64,000 nucleotides of DNA from Prinsepia uniflora (Eukaryota > Streptophyta > Magnoliopsida > Rosales > Rosaceae). The notes beneath the pieces are model-generated. The model was not told the DNA's origin. It ran no database searches and was given only the letters and a program-made list of their open reading frames with translations. Location: NCBI GenBank assembly GCA_032719365.1, contig CM064867.1, positions 67,206,136-67,270,135 on the forward strand, in the 5' to 3' direction. Positions 1-10,722 of the stretch are shown in pieces. The position numbers and the translations under genes are program-made. How positions within the stretch are numbered: the first letter of the stretch is position 1; the number at the start of each line of letters is the position of its first letter.

Positions 1-543
1 AGCTGTTTGTTTCCATGTTTTATAAGAATTAGAGTTCCTAATCCTTGTCGGAATCTGGTTTCCAATCCTATAAGGTTTATGGGTTTGTATTCCTTATAGG
101 ATTAGGTTAAGTTAGACTAGTGTATAATTGGCACATTGGTTTCTCTTTGTTTGGCGTGCAAACAGCCACATATTTGTGAAAGGCCTAAAAACCTTTCTTA
201 TGTTTTGATTGTGGTGGTGCTGCACCGTTTGGTGAGAGTGTTTTGGGTGTATTCGGGATTTGAGTTTTGGGTTTTGGGTTTGAGCGAGTTAATCTCTTTT
301 GTAATCTCCTTTGTTGTTAGTGGAATTTCCTCTCCGGCTTCGCCCGTGGACGTAGGCTTTATAGCCAAACCACATAAATCTTTTGTGTTCTTTGTGAATT
401 ATTTGTTTCCATATTTTGCCTTCATAATTGCTATATTGTTTTCAGACGCTTCCGCACAACAATAATTTCATATTGTTCCTATGATTTAAGCTTCTCAATC
501 TTGTTTGGTATTCTTTGGGTCATACTAACGTTGATAAATGCAG
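1..543 (+). other. Probable 5' intron of the TRAPPC12-like gene
   Basis: T-rich sequence without a recognisable coding region runs up to a good plant 3' splice site. A perfect branch-point-like TACTAAC lies at 523-529 and a CAG acceptor ends at 543, so an exon probably starts at 544. The donor is not identified and may lie before the window. The frame of the downstream protein is open from 545, so the intron could separate either a 5' UTR exon or a short upstream coding exon. An open stretch at 136-465 has no recognisable protein character and is left unannotated. Confidence 0.5.
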
Positions 544-601
544 GGGACACCATCTACTGGGAAGGCAACAAAGCAGTCCCTCCTTGGCACTCATAAAAAA
601 T

Positions 602-1696
602 ATGAATTCAGACACACCTGAAACCCAATCCATAACCACTGACCTGGAAACCCTAACCCTCTCCAATGATCCATTGACAGACCAGTTCAGTACCCTCAAT
701 GATGTGGCCCATGAGCTCGCCTCCCTCCAGGACCTCGCCACGCGTGGTTCATGGCGCTCTATCCTCGACAAGGTGGCTAGGGCCAGAGCTCAATCCCTCC
801 TCCACAAACCCCACAACCACCTAGTTTATCTCACCTACAATGTCCTTGCCTTGACTAAACTTCGTCGTTTCCCCGAAGCCTCTGCAGAGATCGATTCCTT
901 AGAAGACCTTGACAGCTCTGGCTACCAGTATGAGACCTATCCAAATTTGTACCCAAACCGGGTTGGGTCCATGGTACCCTTCTCCCTCCGGTGGCTATAT
1001 GCCTTACTGCCCATCAAGTTGGGTCAGCGACAAGATGGGCTGGACCGGCTCTACCACCTCTTAGATTTTGTACGAAGAAAGATAAAACCAAAAAATGGCA
1101 GTGCCTCTGCGTGGAAGAGAAGGGAGGTGTTTGTAATGAATGGTATAATTGGAGTCCATCTAAGTAACAAGGAGGTATCTGTATGCTTGAGTTTGATAAA
1201 TGACTTGCTTAGTCGTGACAACACGGATCCAGTTTTGGTGTCAAAACTAGGGTACATTCAGATGCAAATGGGGGACTTAGAGGGAGCTAAGAGCTCCTTC
1301 AATGTGGTACAAAGTTTGGTGGAGGGTGAAGTGAGCAACGAGTTTAGGAACCTGGTAAGCAGGAACAAGGCCTTGGTGTATATGGTGGGGAAAGATTACG
1401 TGTCTGCAGTTAGGGAGTATGAGGAGTGCATTGAGAGGAAGCATAACGATGTCGTGGCCTTAAACAACAAGGCACTTTGCTTGATGTACTTGCGGGACTT
1501 GTCAGATTCAATTAAGGTGTTGGAGAACGCCCTGGAAAGAGTACCTACAGTGGCATTAAACGAGACTGTTGTGGTGAATTTGTGTAGTATGTACGAGTTG
1601 GCTTATGTCAATCATTCTGATATTAAGAGGACTCTCAGTAGCTGGATTGCCAGGGTTGCTCCCGACGATTTTGATTCATCATCTACGAGGATCTGA
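602..1696 (+). CDS. TRAPPC12: TPR protein, trafficking protein particle complex subunit 12-like (TRAPPC12)
   Basis: The 364-residue protein resembles plant TRAPPC12 homologues: an acidic Ser/Thr-rich N-terminus, then a helical solenoid with TPR units. The clearest units are at residues about 212-245 (SKLGYIQMQMGDLEGAKSSF), 250-283 (NKALVYMVGKDYVSAVREYE) and 284-315 (NNKALCLMYLRDLSDSIKVL). TRAPPC12 belongs to the TRAPP III tethering complex acting in ER-Golgi and autophagy-related membrane traffic. The animal protein is much longer, and this protein matches its C-terminal TPR part. The ATG at 602 (MNSDTPETQS) is chosen because the residues before it look like translated leader and an acceptor site ends at 543; an upstream coding exon is not excluded. 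No intron is visible inside the reading frame. It converges with HSP70 550 bp downstream. The TPR call is firm, the subunit name is from recognition only. Confidence 0.72.
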   Translation: MNSDTPETQSITTDLETLTLSNDPLTDQFSTLNDVAHELASLQDLATRGSWRSILDKVARARAQSLLHKPHNHLVYLTYNVLALTKLRRFPEASAEIDSLEDLDSSGYQYETYPNLYPNRVGSMVPFSLRWLYALLPIKLGQRQDGLDRLYHLLDFVRRKIKPKNGSASAWKRREVFVMNGIIGVHLSNKEVSVCLSLINDLLSRDNTDPVLVSKLGYIQMQMGDLEGAKSSFNVVQSLVEGEVSNEFRNLVSRNKALVYMVGKDYVSAVREYEECIERKHNDVVALNNKALCLMYLRDLSDSIKVLENALERVPTVALNETVVVNLCSMYELAYVNHSDIKRTLSSWIARVAPDDFDSSSTRI

Positions 1697-2248
1697 TCTC
1701 ATTTGGGCTGATGGGTCACACATTGTTGAAAGATATCGAGTTTGGAATTTTTAGGGGTACGTTCACTTTTTGAAAAATGTAACTGGGTTTGAAAAGAATG
1801 ATAGACTTCGTATGTTCAGTTTGGAAATAGTGATTAATCGAATAATTTTATTGAGTTAAAAAAGCGTAGAGTAGCTTGCATGTCATATGTGCTACAGATT
1901 CGATCAGAACTTGTTTGCTAAGCTTTTTGTCTATCGACTCTTTGATACTGGATGCTTTTGGCTTTGCTCTTGATTTGTCAACTGGGTTGTTCTGGTTACA
2001 CTAATTAGATTATCAGTGTTTGTACAACCCAGCTTTGCACACAGCATGGATTGTTTGGTGGAACTGAAAGTTACTAAATGAAGAAAGTGCAAATCGTCGA
2101 AAAGGGAAATTAGAAAAACTAGTTTTTGATTCTAAAACAGGCGGAAATATAACGTACATTAGTAATTTCATAACCTCACATACTTGATTCACTCAATTTA
2201 AGACATCATAGCAACGGCAGAATTCAAATGGGCGAAACCTCTTCTAGC
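1697..2248. other. Shared 3' intergenic region of convergent genes
   Basis: About 550 bp separate the TRAPPC12-like stop from the HSP70 stop. It is AT-rich and holds the 3' UTRs of both genes. AT-rich words that could serve as polyadenylation signals occur near 1838-1860, but I cannot assign one with confidence. No further gene is seen. Confidence 0.6.
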
Positions 2249-4216
2249 TTAATCAACCTCTTCGATCTTAGGACCACCCCCTGATCCACCATCGCTGGTG
2301 TTGCCAAATCCACTGCCCGGCATCTGAGCACCGCCGCCCATCGGCACATCCCCACCACCGCCTTGATACATTTTGGCGATGATTGGGTTGCACAAGCCCT
2401 CCAACTCCTTTTGCTTGTCCTCAAACTCCTCCACTTCAGCCAGCTGGTTCCTCTCAAGCCACTCGATTGCTTCGTCAATGGCCTTCTCGATCTTCTGCTT
2501 GTCAGCAGGGTCCAATTTCTCAGCAATCTTCTCATCCTTGACAGTGTTTCGGATGTTGTAGGCGTAGTTCTCGAGGGAATTCTTGGCATCCACCTTCTTC
2601 TTCACCTCCTCATCTTCCGCCTTGTACTTCTCTGCCTCCTGCACCAGTCTTTCAATCTCTTCCTTGCTCAACCTCCCCTTGTCATTGGAGATAGTGATCT
2701 TGTTCTTCACTCCAGCTGTCTTGTCTTCCGCTGACACATTCAAGATACCATTTGCGTCGATGTCAAAGCACACGTTGATTTGAGGGACACCTCTTGGTGC
2801 CGGGGGAATGCCGGTGAGTTCAAATTTCCCAAGGAGGTTGTTATCCTTGGTTCTGGCCCTCTCTCCTTCATACACCTGAATTAGAACACCAGGCTGGTTG
2901 TCGGAGTAAGTAGAAAAGATCTGCTCCTTCTTCGTCGGAATGGTCGTGTTCCTCGGAATCAGGACGGTCATGACACCACCGGCAGTCTCAAGGCCAAGGC
3001 TGAGAGGAGTGACATCAAGAAGAAGCAAATCTTGAACCTTCTGATTCCCTTCACCAGTCAAAATTGCAGCTTGAACAGCGGCACCATAAGCAACAGCCTC
3101 ATCAGGGTTTATGCTCTTACAAAGTTCCTTGCCATTGAAGAAATCTTGCAAAAGCTGCTGAACTTTAGGAATTCTAGTCGACCCACCAACCAGAACAACC
3201 TCATCAACCCGACTCTTGTCGATTTTCGAATCCCTCAAACACTTCTCAACAGGCTCCATGCATTTCCTAAACAAGTCCATATTCAACTCTTCGAATCTAG
3301 CTCTAGTAATTGTCGAATAGAAATCAATGCCTTCGTAAAGAGAATCGATCTCTAGTGTGGTCTGAGCGGTTGATGACAGAGTCCTTTTCGCCCTCTCGCA
3401 GGCTGTCCTCAACCTCCTCAAAGCTCTGGCATTGCCACTAATATCCTTCTTATGTTTTCTCTTGAACTCTTGCACAAAGTGATTGACAAGCCTATTGTCA
3501 AAGTCCTCACCCCCAAGATGAGTATCACCAGCAGTAGCCTTCACTTCGAAGATCCCTTCCTCAATTGTAAGCAAAGAAACATCAAATGTTCCTCCACCAA
3601 GATCGAATATAAGAACATTCTTCTCACCGGCGCTCGAACCCTTCTTGTCCAGACCGTAAGCAATGGCAGCAGCCGTAGGCTCGTTGATAATTCTCATGAC
3701 ATTGAGCCCAGCAATGACGCCGGCGTCCTTTGTGGCCTGTCTCTGTGAGTCATTAAAATAAGCAGGAACAGTCACCACAGCGTTGTTTATAGACTGACCC
3801 AAATAAGCCTCCGCGATTTCCCTCATCTTCGTTAGCACCATGGACGATATCTCTTCCGCCGCAAACTGCTTCTCCTCGCCTTTGTAATTGACGACAATCA
3901 TGGGTTTGTCGCCGGAACCAGCGACGACCTTGAAAGGCCAGTGCTTCATGTCGCTCTGGACAGCTGGGTCGGAGAATCGCCGGCCGATGAGCCTTTTGGC
4001 GTCGAAAACGGTGTTCTGAGGGTTCATAGCGACCTGGTTCTTTGCTGCGTCGCCGATTAAGCGCTCTGTGTCTGTGAAAGCCACATAGGAAGGGGTTGTC
4101 CTGTTGCCTTGGTCATTGGCTATGATCTCAACGCGGTCGTTTTGCCAGACACCAACACAGCTGTAGGTGGTGCCGAGGTCGATGCCGATGGCCTTGCCTT
4201 CAGTCTTAGAAGCCAT
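2249..4216 (-). CDS. HSP70: Cytosolic heat shock protein 70 (HSP70/HSC70)
   Basis: This is a complete 655-residue ATP-dependent chaperone of the cytosol and nucleus. The three HSP70 signatures are present: IDLGTTYS (12-19), FDLGGGTFDVSLL (204-216) and VLVGGSTRIPKVQQL (about 342-356). The DLLLLDVTPLSLG interdomain linker follows near 396, then the substrate-binding domain, the lid and a Gly-rich tail. The tail ends in EEVD, the cytosolic motif bound by TPR co-chaperones. The start at MASKTEGK (4214-4216) matches plant family members; an in-frame ATG three codons upstream is less likely. Many plant HSC70 genes have an intron near the DAKRLIG motif (about residue 72). Here the reading frame is uninterrupted, as in strongly heat-inducible members. 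The gene looks intact and converges with the TRAPPC12-like gene. Confidence 0.97.
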   Translation of the reverse strand: MASKTEGKAIGIDLGTTYSCVGVWQNDRVEIIANDQGNRTTPSYVAFTDTERLIGDAAKNQVAMNPQNTVFDAKRLIGRRFSDPAVQSDMKHWPFKVVAGSGDKPMIVVNYKGEEKQFAAEEISSMVLTKMREIAEAYLGQSINNAVVTVPAYFNDSQRQATKDAGVIAGLNVMRIINEPTAAAIAYGLDKKGSSAGEKNVLIFDLGGGTFDVSLLTIEEGIFEVKATAGDTHLGGEDFDNRLVNHFVQEFKRKHKKDISGNARALRRLRTACERAKRTLSSTAQTTLEIDSLYEGIDFYSTITRARFEELNMDLFRKCMEPVEKCLRDSKIDKSRVDEVVLVGGSTRIPKVQQLLQDFFNGKELCKSINPDEAVAYGAAVQAAILTGEGNQKVQDLLLLDVTPLSLGLETAGGVMTVLIPRNTTIPTKKEQIFSTYSDNQPGVLIQVYEGERARTKDNNLLGKFELTGIPPAPRGVPQINVCFDIDANGILNVSAEDKTAGVKNKITISNDKGRLSKEEIERLVQEAEKYKAEDEEVKKKVDAKNSLENYAYNIRNTVKDEKIAEKLDPADKQKIEKAIDEAIEWLERNQLAEVEEFEDKQKELEGLCNPIIAKMYQGGGGDVPMGGGAQMPGSGFGNTSDGGSGGGPKIEEVD

Positions 4217-4374
4217 TGAAACCAAGCCTAGAAACTATTTGATGAAATGCCTGAGAGTAGAAGAATAATAAAGGAGAATGAAATTGGTTTGGAAAGAGTG
4301 TTTTGGGAATTTCAAACTGGATGCTTGTATTGCTTTTGATTTCACGATGATATGGTGTTCGAAGGAGGGGTTGA

Positions 4375-4382
4375 ATTTATAT
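4375..4382 (-). promoter_or_regulatory. TATA box of HSP70
   Basis: On the minus strand the sequence reads ATATAAAT, about 160 bp upstream of the HSP70 ATG. This gives a 5' UTR of roughly 130 nt if transcription starts about 30 bp further on. The placement is by motif and spacing only. Confidence 0.6.
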
Positions 4383-4496
4383 CGGTGGGTAGGGTCCGTG
4401 GAGGATTTCATTGGAGAGAGAGAGAAGGTGGTGGAAGGAACTGGGTTTGTGAGAGTCAAAGAAGGGTCGTGAAGGAGAAGGTGCGAGGTCATACCA

Positions 4497-4514
4497 GAGA
4501 GTTCTGGAGAGTTG
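4497..4514 (-). promoter_or_regulatory. Heat-shock-element-like array upstream of HSP70
   Basis: Four alternating 3-bp units in perfect 5-bp register read GAG-ag-TTC-tg-GAG-ag-TTG on the plus strand. This approximates the GAAnnTTC heat-shock-factor consensus, with third-position mismatches in three units. It lies about 115 bp upstream of the TATA box, a usual place for such an element. Together with the intronless gene it suggests heat induction, but the mismatches make this tentative. Confidence 0.45.
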
Positions 4515-4591
4515 CCGAGTCGACTAGTTTGCCTTCCTTTCGCGTTTGTTAGTGGCTTGGTGCGTATATGGGTCAGTTGGGCTTGATTCAT

Positions 4592-5756
4592 ATATGGGCC
4601 ATTTGGGCCTCAGTTGCTCTTGTTCATATATCCGCTAGTTGGGCTTGGTTAAGAAAACTATTGCGAAGGGGTTATCAATTTTTTTTTCTTTTCCAAATTT
4701 GAAATTGGAACTCAATTTTTTTTCAGGGTAAACTTTAGTAGGGTTTGGAAAATTTAAATTTAAACTGTTAAATTTTTAATAATTTAGTAGGGTTTGGAAT
4801 TTTTCAAAATATGGAATTGAATTTTTTTAATCCAAAATTTGAATAACAATTTGATTCTTGATCCGTTAAACGATTTAAACATAAAATTTTTAGTCATTTT
4901 TTCACAATAAAACTCCTCTAAAACATAATCATTTCCAAAATTCCAATTTTTTCATTAACATTTCATTGACTCACATTAAAATTACATTTATACATATCAA
5001 CGGAGTAAAATATCCAACACTCTAAATTAATTTCAAATTTGGCATGTTGTGTTTAAATATAATTTAATTCGAAAGTAAAATAAATAAGTAAGGATTAAAT
5101 GAGGTAGGCTACATGGTAAATAATTAATTAACATATTACATGATGAAAAATATTAACTAATAAATAATATAAATGTATAAAAACCTCACTGGTTCAATTT
5201 GGATTCTAAACAATTTTCAAAATGAAAATTTAAAGCCGAATAGCTACTAATAGAACAATTTGAATTTTCAAACCACTTTTATCTAGTTAAAACCAAATTT
5301 AAGTGCCAATAATGATTTTAATCGAATTCGGCTCTAATTTCTATAGATATATGTCCACATTATTCCCTAGTTGGGACCCGTTGTGATGCAACTATGTGCA
5401 GAGCTGTACCTAATATTTTAATTTGTCAATTAACTTGTACATGTGAACTCGAGCATAAAAATAATACCTATACTTCGATAGTTCGTTTATACTTTTTTTT
5501 ATGCTCTAATTTCAAAATACATTGTTTGACGTGAATAATTCATGGAAATAGTTTGAAAAGTTATAGAGTAGCTAAGGTCCAAGTAGTTAGGCTCCTAATG
5601 AATCCAGCTCTAATCGAGTTAAGTTATCTCCTCTTATACTAATTTCAAACTTAAACTCATTTCAATTATGAAATTTGAGTGGATTTATGAACTTGGGTAT
5701 TTAAGAATAAGATTTTTTTTTAATCGGCAGTTTGATAGAGAATTGAACTTTGACAC
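4592..5756. other. AT-rich intergenic spacer
   Basis: A strongly AT-rich stretch with many homopolymer A and T runs. It has no open frame worth calling, no tRNA-like structure and no repeat recognised elsewhere in the window. It marks the boundary between the gene island and the retrotransposon nest. Confidence 0.7.
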
Positions 5757-7974
5757 AAAATAGTTAATTGGAAATCAACCATTAATCATCAACCCAACTC
5801 AACCATGAAATACTAACACGTTACTAACATCATAATCCATCACATCAAAACCACATAACCAAACCACATTCAGTATCCCGTAGATCCATACATATCACAA
5901 TCAACCCATCCTCGATGCACAATAAAAATCAACACAATCAACTGCACTACTAGTAGGCATACCACATACTCACTCGAGAACCGGAGCCCCAAGCTCGACA
6001 TCAGAGTCATCACAACACAGTCTCAGGAACTGGAGCCCTGCTTGACGTCTGAGGCTACCAAACTAGTCAACACGCATCACAGGGAGGGTTACATACATTC
6101 ATAAACTCAATCACAACATTTCATATATCACGAATACCGAGAAACACTTATAGCACATCTCCAGTCAATCCACCATCATCATATCACAATTGCACCATTA
6201 CCAAGGAATCACACATTTATCACACACATCAATTTCATATTCAAAACCTTATTTCAGAAATCCGAACCTAAGCCCAAATCCAAACTAATCATTGTGCATC
6301 GTAAAACGTGCATAAACCGTATTTTCCATGAAAATCATAAGAAAACCAAAAGTACCTCAAAACCACCTTATTTTATAGTTCAAACCTTGTTTAGTCCAAA
6401 TCTATAATTAAAACCAAAACCTGGGAACATATAGTCAAACAAATCTCATAAAATGTACCATCAAAGGACTTCCAAAAAACCATCCAAAATCATATAAAAT
6501 CACCAACAATTCAACATTATAATCTTTCATGCCACATGTCATACTAAATCCCAAAACCACAATCGAATCAGAATCCAAAATGGAATTTACAGTAAATCTC
6601 GAAAAACGTGTAATAAAATATTTATAAAATCACCTAAAATCCAATAAATTTTTCAATCACTCAATTATCATAAAAAACATAGTAAAACATTTAAAACTCA
6701 TAAATATGCATGCACAATATTTTAATAAAATAAAACGTCCAGTGCAATTTCACCGCTTAATCGCGTTTCGGGCGTTCCTCGCCCACTCTGAGAATTCTGC
6801 CTCATGTTCAAAAACATAATGCGAGGTTATTAAGGTTTTCAAATGCGCAAGTAACCTCCTGATACAAACTCTAACTCCCGGGAATTTTATATTAATTTTT
6901 AAATATTAAATACGCACTTTGGACACCCAAAACTACCCCGAGACGATGTTTGATTGCTTCAAAACCTGCACCAAAATGTTTGTAACATCAAAAGGATGAA
7001 AAAACATGTTGGACGCATCCTTAGATTCCCTAGCAAGCACCCCCACGCGCTGCCTGAAACAGTTGCGCGTGAAGCTAACACACATGGCATTGTTCATCAT
7101 CCATGTAACCTGAATGATCGGTTTTCCAGGTCGGCCAACCCGACTACCCTACCCTGTCCTATCTCACATATTTTTCAATATTTTTCAGTTCTGTTTCAAC
7201 CAAAACACCCTAATCTAACTTAAGAGAAGATCTGCATGATCAAAGTGCAAGAAAACTTACTCAAAATTGTCCACCAAACAATGAACTCACGTCCAAGATG
7301 GACCCTCACTATTTGGTCGATCCCAGGGTTCAAAACCATCAATCTGCAGCCTATTAAGGTCATATGGACTCCAAGAACAAAACTCCAACCTTGTGTCCAA
7401 GGTTCTTGGTAAAAAACTGGATAAACCAATTTCAAACCCGAAAAACCCTTCACAAGTTCACTGTTTCTCACTAACTCTTAGTCTTTTCCTCTCTCATGCT
7501 TCTTCTTCCTCATTTTCTTTCTCGACCGATCCACACAAAACACACACACAATCACACTTAAAGCACTCACACAAACCCACCCAAAGTCGATGGCACCAAA
7601 ACATAACAGATAAGGGGCACTTTTCCTTGCCCTAGGCATCCAAACAAAAATCTCACAAGATCTAATTACCAAAATACCCTTCCTTACTAAATTACCATAA
7701 TACCCTTATAACATCTAGACTCAGATCGAAATCGTCAGAGCTCCGTTTTCTGCATGCCACCTGCCAACGTATTCAGAAGGTTGAGACCTTTCTAACGACA
7801 TTTACATAAATGCCAACATTTGTTCTTGTAAAAAAAGTCAACACTTTGACCCTTAGTTAAAATGTCCACTCTTTGACTTTTTGGTCAAAAGTCATCTATT
7901 TGACTTATGGGGAAATATGATTAATTTCATTTAGCTTTTTCGATTTACCCTCGTTGAAATCCTGGGTCATTACA
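5757..7974 (-). mobile_element. Element C, truncated 3' LTR (Tekay-type, minus strand)
   Basis: The LTR start reads TGTAATGACCC on the minus strand and ends at 7974. It is preceded on that strand by a polypurine tract like that of Tekay element T2. From about 5757 to 6300 it matches 32280-32393 and 33089-33490, which is the other LTR of the same element. That other copy begins about 450 bp further out, so this copy has lost the last part of its LTR at 5757. It contains only short frames. It has gathered many substitutions and is old relative to the other elements. Confidence 0.65.
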
Positions 7975-8013
7975 ACCTACCCTCCTTAAAAAATTTCTTC
8001 CTCAAAATTTAAA
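7975..8013 (-). mobile_element. Polypurine tract and decayed hairpin of element C
   Basis: On the minus strand AAGGAGGGTAGGT (7975-7987) directly abuts the LTR start. It is preceded by a decayed version of the inverted repeat AATTTCG-AGGA-CGAAATT found at the same place in T2. This is the end of the internal domain. Between here and the gag part at 30.6 kb almost all of pol is missing. Confidence 0.6.
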
Positions 8014-8034
8014 CAAGTATGTCGAAGCCATGTT

Positions 8035-8553
8035 AATATCCTAGCGAATATTGGCTTGAGGCTCTGGATTTGAGAGACGGACTTGAGTAAAGAAATGATT
8101 TCTGGTTTTCCTAAAAGATTTAGGACTTTGGACATGAAATGGTTTTTATTATCTTGGAACTAAATGGTTTTCTTATGCTGGAAATGAGCTGGTTTTCGAA
8201 TGCATGCATTGGTTTTACGGGGAGGGTATAACTGTCTTTTTCTTATGAAATGTTTTATGAACTTATTATTGATTCTTGTCCACTCACAGTATTTTTAGTT
8301 TTTCGATACCCTCCAAGTTGATGCGGTGCGGGCTGTTGTTAGTGAGACGAAGACATCACACACGCGATCCATAGTAGTTGCTGCGAACTCTGGTTAACTC
8401 AAGTTGATTTTTGGTACGTTGACCTAAGTATCCCTTGTCTGACTTACGTGTTCAACAGAGGTTAGACAGGTGTTTCGCCTCCGTGTCGCACGTGGGTTAG
8501 ACGGGAGCATGACTTATCCCTTAATCCTGGGGGATTGGGGGTGGGTTGTGTCA
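8035..8553 (+). mobile_element. Plus-strand LTR 3'-end fragment (LARD/Tekay type)
   Basis: The fragment follows the order of the last part of LARD LTRs. It has a TGCATGCATT region, the block around TTGTCCACTCACAG, a GATGCGGTGCGGGCTGTTG block, a TAGACGGGAGCA block, and an end reading GGGTTGTGTCA at 8553. It is in the opposite orientation to element C and lacks an LTR start, so it is a truncated insertion or rearrangement inside C. The 66 bp to 8619 are unassigned. Confidence 0.55.
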
Positions 8554-8619
8554 TACGAATTCTAAGTCAACAATCGTGAGTGCCTAGGCAACAGTAAATA
8601 AGCATTCTAGAACTATCAT

Positions 8620-10722
8620 TGTCAGGACCCGTCCCAAATCCCCCGGGATTAACATGGGACGCCCTGATCCCATCTGACACAAAGTGTCAGACCAGGGAAT
8701 TCCATCTCTAGCCCTCACCGGGGCTTCCAGAGTACGCCAGGATCGTAGGAGGAGGAGTGTGATGTTTTGATCTCTACTACAGCCCGCATCCGTGATCAAC
8801 CTGAAGGACATTAAAACATCAAAAGTCATGAGTGGACAAAATAAACATTTCATTAAAAACATTTTCACATAAAGACATTTATGCCCTTCACTAAAATCTT
8901 ATGCATGCATTCAAAAACCGTTTATCAAACGTTCATAAAACCATTGTCAAACATTCCCAAAACCTTTCAAGGGTTAATGCCCGGTCCCCATAAACAGTCA
9001 TGACCCACAAAAAACCTTTCAAGGGTTCATGTCGGTCCCCATAAACCGTCATGAACCATAAATCCATTTATGGGTCCCCGACCCGAAATCACAAAACCCG
9101 TAAATCCATACATGTGGGAACTCAGCCCAAATCAACATACGTGGGTCTCATCCCAAAACCATTCTCAGTGAAATACTAAAACATACCACAACCATTTCCA
9201 AAACATCGAATATGGGGTTTTCGCCCCAAATCACTTTCTGTAAAACCTCATACGTATCGATATACGTATAACCCATCTGCGGCACTTCCGAGAAGATGCC
9301 AACTCAGGCACACAGCCCCTAGGGAGCGCATCCCCGATATATGTCACGATATCATCTCTATACTAGTGTGCACACTACTCGAGGTCTCACTCCGAGTCTT
9401 CCCCCAGGAATTCTCCATCTGGGAGGCTCAATCTCTGAATCTAGTCCGAGCTCTCTCTCTGGATCTAGTCCGATCATCTCTTCGAAATCTGGTCCGGGAG
9501 CACATCATAATACATAACTCCCACTCCTGGAACGGGATCCCTATGGGGATACCCATTCTAGTCTATGGAACGTGACTCTGCAAGTCGACGCCTGGAGGAG
9601 ACCATATAAATCATATGGATGGTATCATACATTTTCTTTCTCGAAACACTTTCTTTCTCAAATATATTTCAACTGGGTCTCATACCCGATTCATCTCAAT
9701 AGGATTCCTCAAATCCGATTCAAATCCACTTTCACAGGCCTCGGCCTAAATCCACAGTTCAACAGGGTCTCATGCTAGAATTCTCATTTCATAAACCGAA
9801 CTAGGACTCAAGCCCGATTTCACAATCAACAGGGCCTCAAGCCCGATACCACCGCTAATTGGGCCCTAAGCCCTAAACCATAAAGCAACAGGGCCTCAAG
9901 CCCGATTTCACAGCCAACGGGGCCTTAAGCCTGAACTCGTAAACCAACGGGACCCTCGGTCCGATCGTATAACTCAAATAGACTATCGGTCCGATTCCTC
10001 GTCAAATCAAATGGACTCCAAGTCCGAGAATTTGTAAATCAAATGGGCCTCGTGCTTGATTTCATATTTCCAAATCCAAAACCAATTCATTAAATCCTCG
10101 TTGAAAACCTAGCATGTATAAGCACCGTATAAAACTGGAAATCTCGAAATACGTGTAAATACATAAATCCTAGGCTACCACAAACAAATGCACTCATGGC
10201 ATCACAAAACATATCCTAAAAAAAATTATAAAACATTTATGCATGCATCGAATTCATAAAATAAGTCCACTCACAGACCGTCCGAAGCTGCTCCTCGATA
10301 CGCATGCCAAAACGTCTTCCTGGGCTAATCGTCGCCTCCGGGATTCTCGAACCTGTCCAAATTAATTTATAGGGTTACTAACTACTTAAATAACCCCTCA
10401 CTAAAGCCCCGTAATTTTCGAGAATTTCTAACTATTTTTAAATGCGAACCTAAACCTTCGGACAACTCGAACTATATCGAAACGATGTCCGATTGACACG
10501 AAACCAGTCCCAAAATGTTCGTTACATCGAATAGATGATTTCACATGTTGGAACTTCTCCCAAAGGATAGAGCACGCGCCCTCACGTGCCCCACGAACAT
10601 CCTGCACGTGGGCCTCACTCGCCAGGACACTATTTATCTTCTTCATGCGATCGAACCAGTCCGGCCGGTTCACCATGTACTGCCGGTCTAACTGGATCGG
10701 CGTGACCGGGCCTGGGCTCCCC
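8620..10722 (-). mobile_element. Solo LTR of the LARD family, part 1 (minus strand)
   Basis: The terminus reads TGTCAGGACCC, the reverse complement of a LARD/Tekay LTR end. The rest follows LARD LTR order in reverse, including the hairpin array (9024-10060). It is cut at 10722 by LARD-A and resumes at 29579. The joined LTR is about 3.15 kb, close to the LARD-B LTR (about 3.14 kb). The flanking 5 bp atcat (8615-8619) recurs at 30623-30627 after the other end. This suggests a whole element was inserted and then reduced to one LTR by LTR-LTR recombination. Confidence 0.68.
9024..9057 (-). repeat. Two-part perfect hairpin in the solo LTR
   Basis: Outer arms GGTTCATG (9024-9031) and CATGAACC (9050-9057) enclose inner arms CGGT (9033-9036) and ACCG (9045-9048) around an 8-base loop. 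One unpaired T lies on each side between the two stems. The same two-part hairpin occurs three times in each LARD-A LTR with changed but still complementary arms. Confidence 0.8.

Noticed and set aside
2363..3748. Several plus-strand frames of 60-123 codons inside HSP70
   Set aside because: Antisense shadows of a strongly conserved coding sequence; no independent support.
4235..4591. A 118-codon minus-strand frame just upstream of HSP70
   Set aside because: It spans the HSP70 5' UTR, TATA box and HSE-like site; composition is Ser/Thr/His-rich without a motif.
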